A DNA stretch of 7,873 nt from an uncultured Saprospiraceae bacterium (GTDB lineage Bacteria > Bacteroidota > Bacteroidia > Chitinophagales > Saprospiraceae), in NCBI GenBank assembly GCA_938033975.1, contig CALHKJ010000493.1:1-7873 (forward strand), given 5' to 3'. The notes under the pieces are model-generated. The model searched no databases, was not told where the DNA came from, and was given only the letters and a program-made list of their open reading frames with translations. This document shows positions 1 to 4,991 of the stretch, piece by piece. A program made the translations under genes and the position numbers. The first letter of the stretch is position 1, and each line of letters opens with the position of its first letter.

Positions 1-1
1 G

Positions 2-442
2 TTTAATTACCCATTTGTACATATGACTGGTCATGGGAATGTTGTTTTTTCAGATACCGACGCGGAAAATTTAAGAACTTATTTAATTGCAGGTGGCTTC
101 TTGCATATAGATGATAATTACGGGATGGATCCTTTCGTAAGACCGGCAATGAAAAAGGTCTTTCCAGAATTGGAATTTATTGAGCTTCCATTCAATCACC
201 CCATCTATCACCAAACATTCAATTTTGAAAATGGGATTCCCAAAATTCATAAGCATGATGATAAGCCTGCAAAAGGTTATGGCTTAATCTGGGAAGGTAG
301 ATTGATTTGCTATTACAGCTATGAAACCGATCTAGGTGATGGCTGGGAAGATCAAGAAGTTCACAATGATAAACCAGCAGCGAGAGAGAAAGCCTTACAA
401 ATGGGCGCTAACATAGTAGAATACTGCTTTACCGAATTCTAG
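2..442 (+). CDS. DUF4159 domain protein, C-terminal part (5' end outside window)
   Basis: The frame is open from the left edge (first full codon at position 2) to a TAG at 440-442, leaving 146 residues visible. The first ATG at 23 is internal: the residues before it (FNYPFVH) continue the fold. The sequence HMTGHGNVVF, then GGFLHIDDNYGMD, FVRPAMKKVFPE, HPIYH and YSYETDLGDGWED, is the conserved C-terminal half of the Bacteroidota DUF4159 family, whose full proteins are somewhat over 200 residues. The family's biochemical function is not established. The fold is thought to resemble a glutamine-amidotransferase/flavodoxin-like domain, but I see no catalytic evidence here. The N-terminus, including any signal peptide, lies outside the window. 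The gene is followed 10 bases later by a hairpin and is convergent with the PspC gene. Confidence 0.9.
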   Translation, partial: FNYPFVHMTGHGNVVFSDTDAENLRTYLIAGGFLHIDDNYGMDPFVRPAMKKVFPELEFIELPFNHPIYHQTFNFENGIPKIHKHDDKPAKGYGLIWEGRLICYYSYETDLGDGWEDQEVHNDKPAAREKALQMGANIVEYCFTEF

Positions 443-452
443 TTACTCTTTA

Positions 453-479
453 AGCAGAGAGGTCAGGAGACCTTCTGCT
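453..479 (+). terminator. Hairpin after the DUF4159 gene, probable terminator
   Basis: The arms AGCAGA-g-AGGTC (453-464) and GACCTTCTGCT (469-479) pair over 11 bp with one bulged G at 459 and an AGGA loop. The hairpin starts 10 bases after the TAG of the DUF4159 gene, in a convergent spacer, so it could act on transcripts from both sides. No strong T tract follows on either strand (ATTTAAGTTTC on +), so the efficiency of termination is uncertain. Confidence 0.6.
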
Positions 480-499
480 ATTTAAGTTTCAACAACAGC

Positions 500-523
500 A
501 GTCTGGAATCTAGTAGTCTGGAT
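500..523. repeat. Degenerate 7-bp-periodic intergenic repeat, copy A
   Basis: The stretch reads as GTCTGGA, ATCTAGT, one extra A, then GTCTGGA. It is the same heptad style as the copies at 829-858 and 4191-4221. It runs directly into the stop codon (TTA on +, 524-526) of the minus-strand PspC gene. It is more degenerate than the copy at 4191-4221. Confidence 0.55.
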
Positions 524-745
524 TTAAAAAGAAATCTCCGATCCCTTCTTAAAATAAGATTTGATATTGAGCCAAAAGGCTGCGATAAGATACACAAGTA
601 CCCATGAACCCATTGTTACAAAAGCGGTGTAGATAAAATACAATCTAATTTTACTGGATTGAAGTCCCCATCTTTCTCCTATGGCAGAGCAAACTCCAAA
701 GGAATATTTTTCGATAAGGTTTCGTATGGAATAGATTAATTTCAT
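524..745 (-). CDS. Short PspC-domain membrane protein
   Basis: This 73-residue protein is a stand-alone PspC domain. FGVCSAIGERWGLQSSKIRLYF (about residues 16-37) is the conserved amphipathic first half. It is followed by a long hydrophobic segment (about 35-58, ending VLVYLIAAFWL) and a short basic tail. PspC proteins in proteobacteria take part in envelope-stress (phage shock) signalling at the inner membrane; short stand-alone versions are common in Bacteroidota and their role is unproven. I chose the ATG at 745 because it gives the usual family length. The frame extends upstream to an ATG at 757, which has an AGGA at a reasonable distance, and to a TTG at 811, so a longer start is possible. 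It lies about 110 bases downstream of the small membrane protein gene in the same direction and may share its transcript. Confidence 0.82.
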   Translation of the reverse strand: MKLIYSIRNLIEKYSFGVCSAIGERWGLQSSKIRLYFIYTAFVTMGSWVLVYLIAAFWLNIKSYFKKGSEISF

Positions 746-814
746 AGGTAGTGGCATTGTCACTAGTCCTAATATATAAAGTTTTCGCAAACTCTTATGA
801 ACAATAATCAAAGA

Positions 815-828
815 AGTCTAATTAGACT
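815..828. repeat. Perfect 14-bp palindrome upstream of the PspC gene
   Basis: AGTCTAATTAGACT is fully self-complementary. It lies about 70 bases upstream of the chosen PspC start (745) and next to heptad repeat copy B, with which it shares the AGTCT/AGACT core. It could be an operator, or an inverted junction of the repeat family. No regulator can be assigned. Confidence 0.5.
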
Positions 829-858
829 GGCATCTGAAAGTCTGGCGTCTGTCGGTCT
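829..858. repeat. Degenerate 7-bp-periodic intergenic repeat, copy B
   Basis: The sequence reads GC, ATCTGAAA (an 8-base unit), GTCTGGC, GTCTGTC, GGTCTA. These are heptads of the same RTCTGNN type as copies A and C. The last unit overlaps the stop codon of the minus-strand gene (CTA on +, TAG on -, at 857-859), so the repeat supplies part or all of that stop. Confidence 0.6.
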
Positions 859-1108
859 AGTTAAGAGACATTTCAATGTAATCTTTCTCAATCATATCAT
901 TTTGAGAGGTACAAAGGAATACGCCAATGATGCTAAAGAGGAATAAGAATATTAGAATCCACCACTCTTTGTTTGAGAATATAATGTTCTCATACGAGGA
1001 TAGTTGATCAGCTGACTTGGTATCAGTGTTCATATTTAATCGGTTTAGGAGTAATAACAACATATGATGGGAGTCATTATGTTGCCAATCTTGATACAAA
1101 TCTAACAT
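857..1108 (-). CDS. Small single-pass membrane protein of unknown function
   Basis: This is an 83-residue protein that I do not recognise. It has a soluble, partly amphipathic N-terminal part (YQDWQHNDSHH, then a leucine run and NRLN), a single hydrophobic segment at about residues 49-67 (WWILIFLFLFSIIGVFLC) and a short charged C-terminal tail (DMIEKDYIEMS). The ATG at 1108 follows an A-rich leader typical of Bacteroidota. Internal ATGs at 1063 (residue 16) and 1033 (residue 26) are alternatives. A -7-like TAGATTTG lies on the minus strand at 1104-1097, inside the first codons, and would suit a shorter product. It precedes the PspC gene in the same direction, so a small membrane-protein pair is plausible. 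There is no catalytic motif. Confidence 0.6.
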   Translation of the reverse strand: MLDLYQDWQHNDSHHMLLLLLNRLNMNTDTKSADQLSSYENIIFSNKEWWILIFLFLFSIIGVFLCTSQNDMIEKDYIEMSLN

Positions 1109-1222
1109 TTTTATTGATTTTATGCATAACTATCTATATAATAATTCTTTATACATTATATAAAGTTATAATATATATAATAATTTTAAATATGATTGGC
1201 TTTATCGTAATTTTAGGGATAG
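1109..1222. other. Very AT-rich divergent spacer
   Basis: This 114-base region separates the minus-strand membrane-protein gene from the plus-strand EEP gene, so it should hold both promoters. Bases 1131-1190 are almost pure A+T. A 12-bp direct repeat, TATATAATAATT, occurs at 1135-1146 and 1174-1185, and an inverted pair, CTTTATA (1147-1153) and TATAAAG (1159-1165), lies between the copies. I found no convincing -33/-7 pair for either direction. TAATTTTA at 1208-1215 is a near match to TAnnTTTG but sits too close to the start codon. Confidence 0.5.
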
Positions 1223-2170
1223 ATGAACTCAAGCAAAGGAGATAGAAATTTATTAGGATGGGTTATCGGGATACTTATGGTGTTGACCACTCTCGTGGTC
1301 ATGTTTCCGCCTAACATGAGTTTTCTTAAGAAAGGTGCAGAATATGCCGTTTTTATCATGCTTGGATTTCTGCTTTTAGGCATGTTGTTCATGGTTTTGG
1401 ATAAGAAAAAACTTATGGCTGTCAGTCTCTGTTGCACAGCCATTTTATGTATTTTCTTAAAGAGTTCTTCTAACAATAATCTAATATTTCCAGCAAGGAA
1501 TAATACAGCTAATGTCAGTATTGCTCATGTCAATTTGAGTTACATAGATCAAGGATATGAGGAGCTGCTTAGTTTAATTGATGAACTAAACCCTGAGATT
1601 ATTTCCTTTCAGGAAGTGACACCAGATTGGGATTTTGTATTGAAATCAAATTTAAGTCAGAAGTACCCTTCAAAATATTCATTGGTGAGATTTGACACCT
1701 ATGGGATGGCGATTTATTCGCAAAAGCGATTTACGAAGGTGGATACTTTTATGTATCAAAATATCCCCAATATCCGAACGGAGTATGATATGGGAGGTCA
1801 AGCCATGACCATATTAAGCAGTTATTTGCTACCACCACTTTCTCGTTCTGCTACTGTAAGCATGGAGAATCATTTAGAATTGATTTCTCAAAAGGTTTTG
1901 GAAACCAATACACCTTTGTTTGCTATTGGAGATTATAATTTAGTTCCTTGGTCAAATGAGGTACGCGAGTTTCGAGAATCTACAAACCTTGGCTTTTCTA
2001 GAAGAAATATTGCTGTTTCTAAATTTAGAATTCCGCATGATCATATCATGTACTCCAAACAACTTGAATGTATAGATTTTCAAGAATTGGAAGATAAAAA
2101 ATTGAATCATATTGGAATCTATGGCACTTACCAATTCAAAGCGAATATGGGTGAGGTTGCAGGGAAATAG
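1223..2170 (+). CDS. Membrane-anchored endonuclease/exonuclease/phosphatase-family protein, possibly catalytically impaired
   Basis: This is a 315-residue protein. Three hydrophobic segments (about residues 10-29, 40-59 and 64-79) form an N-terminal membrane anchor, followed by a DNase I-like EEP domain (about 97-306). Recognisable motifs are IAHVNLSY (100-107), FQE with the metal-binding Glu (E131), YGMAIYS (160-166), GDYN (D237, N239) followed by PWS, and HDHIMYS (D273, H274). Two usual active-site elements look altered. The segment before PP (residues 199-205, SSYLLPP) has Tyr where most relatives have a His, and the usual C-terminal SDH is LNH (N295, H296). EEP enzymes cleave phosphodiesters or phosphoesters with Mg2+. 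With three anchoring helices this one should act at the membrane, on the periplasmic side by analogy with relatives; the substrate is unknown. The ATG at 1223 has an AGGG about 6 bases upstream. Confidence 0.85.
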   Translation: MNSSKGDRNLLGWVIGILMVLTTLVVMFPPNMSFLKKGAEYAVFIMLGFLLLGMLFMVLDKKKLMAVSLCCTAILCIFLKSSSNNNLIFPARNNTANVSIAHVNLSYIDQGYEELLSLIDELNPEIISFQEVTPDWDFVLKSNLSQKYPSKYSLVRFDTYGMAIYSQKRFTKVDTFMYQNIPNIRTEYDMGGQAMTILSSYLLPPLSRSATVSMENHLELISQKVLETNTPLFAIGDYNLVPWSNEVREFRESTNLGFSRRNIAVSKFRIPHDHIMYSKQLECIDFQELEDKKLNHIGIYGTYQFKANMGEVAGK

Positions 2171-2467
2171 TTATAATTCGTCCACAGTGAGTTTCATTCA
2201 TTCAATATTTTTGTAAGTTATTAGTCAATTTTATCTTTAAGAGCCTGCAATCACCCTTTTAGTGCATATCGGAATTATTTTTGAATCATTCATAATTACA
2301 TTTTCCCACTCTTTTATTTTGTAAGCCCTTTCGCTGAGTATGTTTCATTCAGCACTATGACTATATCTAGTCTCTAAATTTTCTACCCTTAAGTTTTTTG
2401 AATTAATTCTTTTGACCCGCGAAATAGAATTACGCAATTACTAATTGATTTACTAATAAACATTAAA
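2171..2467 (+). other. Non-coding spacer before the lipoprotein gene
   Basis: These 297 bases hold no credible gene. TATTTTTG at 2206-2213 matches the Bacteroidota -7 pattern TAnnTTTG but has no -33 TTG at the right distance and would give a leader of about 250 bases. TTTTG at 2410-2414 is an isolated -33-like element. Short repeated words are GTTTCATTCA (2191-2200, 2342-2351) and TTTTGTAAG (2209-2217, 2317-2325). A 13-bp inverted repeat, CAATTA-C-TAATTG (2435-2447), sits about 20 bases upstream of the lipoprotein ATG and is the best operator candidate. I see no clear terminator for the EEP gene. Confidence 0.45.
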
Positions 2468-3604
2468 ATGAAATTTAGAACAACAATTCAATCCCTCCCA
2501 ATTCTTGCAGTTTTACTCATAGCATTGCTTATTGCATCATGTAGTAAGGATCCAATCACTGAACCAGGCACAGATCCGGGCACAGATCCAGGTACAGATC
2601 CTGTTGAAGAGGTAGTTGAAACTACTGTAGAAGAAGATAAGGAGAACATTCAGACGACATTAGATAATATGTTAGTTTGTGTTGATGATATGACCTCATC
2701 AAGAGCAATTGATGTATTGCTAAGAGATTTTTTCAAAATGTCTGATGGAGAAGTTTACAATGAAGAGTGGACTAGTGAGTTATCTGGAAATTTTGAAAAT
2801 GTTTTTGACTTTGCACATATCGATGAGAGTGGCAGATTCAATATTGAGCATCACACAGGAAGGTACTATTACGATCATGCTGCTGGGCAGTGGGCTAAAA
2901 CTGGTACAGTGAATAATTTGGTAATCGTACAGTTTCCAACTTCTCCAGAGAAAACAGAAAATGATGGAAACTTTGTTATCGATATCTACAAAGATCAATC
3001 AATAACGATTGATGGCGAGCAATTTTTTGCGCCTTCAGAAATGCATGCAGTATTAGCAGTTTCTGGAAATACATTATTTGAATTGAGTTTGGATAAGGTA
3101 GTTTATGATGAAAATTCAACTTTTGAGATTCCAGTTGAAATTGATGCAAGTCTATATATGGATCCAATGGACATTTCTTTGGATGTAACTAGACTTTCAA
3201 GTACTGAGTTCAATGGAATGCTTGCATTCAATGATGGAAGCTCTTGCAGAATGTCACTAGAAGCAGATGTGAAATTGGCAGATGATGATTTTGAAAACTT
3301 GACTGATGAGTCGGTTGAGCAAGTACATGCAAAACTAAGAGTGGGTGATTTGACAATTCAATCATTGGCTGGACTTGCAGAGTTACTTGGAGAAGAGGAT
3401 CCAGATGAGTCTATGATAAACAGCTTACTTGACCTTGACGTATTGTTTGATGATTTAAAAATTGCTGATCTAGAATACGATGACGCTGAAGAAAACTTTG
3501 TAATTCATTATAAAGATTCTAGTACTGATAGTGCAGCATCTTACATTGATTCTTTCTTAGAAGAAATGGAAGCAATGATCGTTGAATTTACTGGAGAATG
3601 GTAA
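2468..3604 (+). CDS. Acidic secreted lipoprotein of unknown function
   Basis: This 378-residue protein starts with a lipoprotein signal peptide: basic MKFR, a hydrophobic core, and lipobox IASC with Cys25 as the acylation site, followed by SKDP. A low-complexity linker of three Thr/Asp/Pro/Gly units (residues 33-45) and an acidic stretch (46-60) lead to a globular part rich in Asp and Glu. Notable segments are GRYYYDHAAGQW (about 131-142), NNLVIVQFP and SITIDGEQFFAP. Together they resemble an uncharacterised Bacteroidota lipoprotein family that I recognise only by its general pattern; no named domain or catalytic motif is evident. It is probably anchored in the outer membrane. Its stop codon (TAA, 3602-3604) overlaps the ATG of the barrel gene (3598) by 7 bases, implying translational coupling and a shared function with that gene. 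An A-rich leader without a Shine-Dalgarno sequence precedes the ATG. Confidence 0.85.
   Translation: MKFRTTIQSLPILAVLLIALLIASCSKDPITEPGTDPGTDPGTDPVEEVVETTVEEDKENIQTTLDNMLVCVDDMTSSRAIDVLLRDFFKMSDGEVYNEEWTSELSGNFENVFDFAHIDESGRFNIEHHTGRYYYDHAAGQWAKTGTVNNLVIVQFPTSPEKTENDGNFVIDIYKDQSITIDGEQFFAPSEMHAVLAVSGNTLFELSLDKVVYDENSTFEIPVEIDASLYMDPMDISLDVTRLSSTEFNGMLAFNDGSSCRMSLEADVKLADDDFENLTDESVEQVHAKLRVGDLTIQSLAGLAELLGEEDPDESMINSLLDLDVLFDDLKIADLEYDDAEENFVIHYKDSSTDSAASYIDSFLEEMEAMIVEFTGEW
2564..2602 (+). repeat. In-frame 12-bp tandem repeat encoding the PGTD linker
   Basis: Three 12-base units (2564-2575, 2576-2587, 2588-2599), each encoding Pro-Gly-Thr-Asp, are followed by a final Pro codon. The units differ only at third codon positions (CCA/CCG and GGC/GGT). 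The repeat lies just after the lipobox and forms a flexible tether. Because the unit is a multiple of 3, slippage would change tether length without a frameshift. Confidence 0.9.
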
Positions 3605-4149
3605 AAAAACAAATAGCAACTATAGCACTCATACTTAGTATGAGTGCTATTCTTTTTTCGCAAGAAGATTATACGAAGCATCAGATCAGTGTCAATGCTT
3701 CCAAATTTATCGTGCTATTTAATGAACAAGTCAATAATCTTGATCTGAGCTACCGACATTCATTTGCTGACAATCAAAGACTGCGATTAGCGTCAAGTGT
3801 AGATATCAGTACTGAAGAAGGAGATATCTCAGATTATGAAATTCGACTAGGTTATGACTTTGATATAAAAAATTCTAAAAGATGGAGTTTTTATGCAGGT
3901 ACTGATATTACTTATGGTCAAAGTATTTCTGCAAGCTCTGGAAGATCAACAACAAAATTTGGTCCTTACCTACTTTTCGGTGCCTTATTCAAAATAGGTA
4001 ATCACTTTTCCTTATCCACCGAACCTAGTTTAGCAGTATTTAGAAAAACACGCTTAGACAATGATTCATTTGATCTTGATGCCAACTCTAGTTGGACAGA
4101 AGTGAAGCTTCTAAATATAGGGCAGATCAAGGTAGGGTTTCATTTTTAG
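3598..4149 (+). CDS. Small outer-membrane beta-barrel protein
   Basis: This is a 183-residue protein. Residues 1-22 (basic MVKK, hydrophobic IATIALILSMSAILF, then SQ) form a signal peptide, probably cleaved before or after Q22. The mature part alternates polar and hydrophobic residues in short strands (for example LRLASSVDI, YEIRLGYDFDI, WSFYAGTDITYG, FGPYLLFGALF, FSLSTEPSLAVF) and ends IKVGFHF, with the C-terminal Phe typical of outer-membrane barrels. The length suits an eight-stranded barrel. The ATG sits in an ATGGTAA overlap with the lipoprotein stop; GGAG lies only one base upstream, too close for ordinary initiation, so re-initiation by ribosomes finishing the lipoprotein is likely. 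The signal-peptide codons contain a terminator-like hairpin (3622-3658). No specific family or ligand can be assigned. Confidence 0.82.
   Translation: MVKKQIATIALILSMSAILFSQEDYTKHQISVNASKFIVLFNEQVNNLDLSYRHSFADNQRLRLASSVDISTEEGDISDYEIRLGYDFDIKNSKRWSFYAGTDITYGQSISASSGRSTTKFGPYLLFGALFKIGNHFSLSTEPSLAVFRKTRLDNDSFDLDANSSWTEVKLLNIGQIKVGFHF
3622..3658 (+). terminator. Perfect intrinsic-terminator structure inside the barrel gene's signal-peptide codons
   Basis: ATAGCACTCATAC (3622-3634) and GTATGAGTGCTAT (3638-3650) pair perfectly over 13 bp around a TTA loop, followed at once by TCTTTTTT (3651-3658). It starts 17 bases after the lipoprotein stop codon, where that gene's own terminator would be expected, yet it lies in frame within codons 9-20 of the downstream gene. 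It could partly terminate transcripts, or act as an attenuator opened by ribosomes that re-initiate at 3598. Confidence 0.75.
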
Positions 4150-4188
4150 CAAGGAGTTAAAACTCCTTGGATTGAGTTATAATTTTTT
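4150..4188 (+). terminator. Hairpin after the barrel gene, probable terminator of the lipoprotein-barrel unit
   Basis: CAAGGAGTT (4150-4158) and AACTCCTTG (4161-4169) pair perfectly over 9 bp with AA between (in practice a slightly larger loop), immediately after the TAG at 4147-4149. A run of six T (4183-4188) follows, but 13 bases beyond the stem, which is farther than ideal. The hairpin stands in a convergent spacer and may also stop minus-strand transcription, although no T run follows in that direction. Confidence 0.65.
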
Positions 4189-4190
4189 AA

Positions 4191-4221
4191 ATCTGAAGTC
4201 TGACATCTGAAGTCTGACGTC
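4191..4221. repeat. 7-bp-periodic intergenic repeat, copy C (best copy)
   Basis: Two identical 14-bp units, ATCTGAAGTCTGAC (4191-4204 and 4205-4218), are followed by GTC. Each unit is itself two heptads, ATCTGAA and GTCTGAC. The array runs directly into the stop codon (TTA on +, 4222-4224) of the minus-strand acetyltransferase gene. Related but degenerate arrays lie at 500-523 and 829-858. Confidence 0.8.
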
Positions 4222-4686
4222 TTAAAGAATCATTCCTATATGAGGAATCCCATCCTCTAGATATTCTTCGCCAGTGTGTACAAAGCCTAGATCGCTATAG
4301 AATTTTTTCAAATGGGATTGTGCTGAGATTTTAATCTTTTCATCTGGATATAGCCTTTGGCATTGCTTAATTGATTCTAGCATTAGTCGATTGCCTTCTC
4401 CACTGCCTCTAAAATTTTTATGGACTACAACTCGTCCAATTGATATGTAGTTTTCGTAGGAAATTCCTTTTGGTACTATGCGAGTATATGCTTGAATTTT
4501 ATTGTTGTGGTCCATTCCAAGGACATGAAGTGATAATTGATCTTTGCCATCAGCATCTAAGTAAGGACAATCTTGTTCTACAATAAAAATATCCTGCCTG
4601 AGAGCTAAGAAGTCATAGAGCTCATCAAGACTTAGTTCAGAATACGTCTTTGTTGTGTAGTTGAGCAATGGAATTATCGTTTGCAC
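4222..4686 (-). CDS. elaA: ElaA-type GNAT acetyltransferase
   Basis: This 154-residue protein is the usual length for ElaA. Family hallmarks are LRQDIFIVEQDCPYLDADG (29-47), HVLG (54-57), AYTRI (66-70), IGRVVV (83-88), the acetyl-CoA phosphate loop RGSGEG (93-98) followed by NRLM, then AQSHL (122-126), FYSDLGF (129-135) and EDGIPHIGM (144-152). GNAT enzymes transfer acetyl from acetyl-CoA to an amine; the ElaA substrate is not established. The frame has no suitable ATG. The GTG at 4686 is the best start: it overlaps the end of the upstream gene by 13 bases, so the two are probably translationally coupled. A slightly shorter start at the TTG of residue 7 is possible. It is the last gene of a three-gene minus-strand unit and ends against heptad repeat copy C. 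Confidence 0.9.
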   Translation of the reverse strand: MQTIIPLLNYTTKTYSELSLDELYDFLALRQDIFIVEQDCPYLDADGKDQLSLHVLGMDHNNKIQAYTRIVPKGISYENYISIGRVVVHKNFRGSGEGNRLMLESIKQCQRLYPDEKIKISAQSHLKKFYSDLGFVHTGEEYLEDGIPHIGMIL

Positions 4687-4982
4687 ACAATTTCTGAAAT
4701 GATTCCTACTTGGCAGGCACTTGCCAGATCTTCTCTTGTTTTCAATTCAACAACTACATTAATATCTTCTCCAAAACTATCATAAAAGTCTGATAAATTG
4801 ATAACCTCATAACTTTGATCTCCTTGTAAAAGTACCCACCCACAAGCAGCTAATCCGCTGAAATCTTTCATTTGATAAGATTCTGCATTGGGGCAGTTAT
4901 CAATTGGAGTGTCCGTATCTGGATTGTCACAATGTAAAAAACTGAATGAAAGGACAATTGCGAAATAAATTAATTTGCTCAT
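4674..4982 (-). CDS. Small secreted cysteine-rich protein, possible lipoprotein
   Basis: This 102-residue protein has an export signal (basic MSK, hydrophobic IYFAIVLSFSFL). C18 might be a lipidation site, but the preceding FLH is not a standard lipobox, so cleavage by signal peptidase I or a non-canonical lipobox are both possible. The mature part has four further cysteines (C30, C47, C90, C100), enough for two disulphides. The pattern ACGWVL, then NLSDF, then VVVEL and a cysteine before a closing beta strand, resembles short secreted Bacteroidota proteins of unknown function; I recognise it only as a pattern. The ATG at 4982 lies 9 bases after the stop of the lamin-tail gene, and the 3' end overlaps the ElaA start, so it is the middle gene of an operon. 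Confidence 0.72.
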   Translation of the reverse strand: MSKLIYFAIVLSFSFLHCDNPDTDTPIDNCPNAESYQMKDFSGLAACGWVLLQGDQSYEVINLSDFYDSFGEDINVVVELKTREDLASACQVGIISEIVCKR

Positions 4983-4991
4983 GACATAAAT

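Noticed and set aside
500..860. The heptad repeats as a CRISPR array
   Set aside because: The units are about 7 bp with no unique spacers between them, and there are no cas genes. This is a short tandem repeat, not CRISPR.
1213..1476. Minus-strand 87-residue frame
   Set aside because: It lies antisense within the EEP gene, which has clear domain motifs. The frame has no recognisable features.
2191..2351. Repeated GTTTCATTCA and TTTTGTAAG words in the 2171-2467 spacer as mobile-element ends
   Set aside because: The words are short and in different order in the two places, and no target duplication or transposase is present. Chance in AT-rich DNA is likely.
2780..3167. Two overlapping minus-strand frames of 72 and 63 residues
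   Set aside because: They are antisense to the lipoprotein gene and show no signal, domain or start context. They are shadows of that gene.
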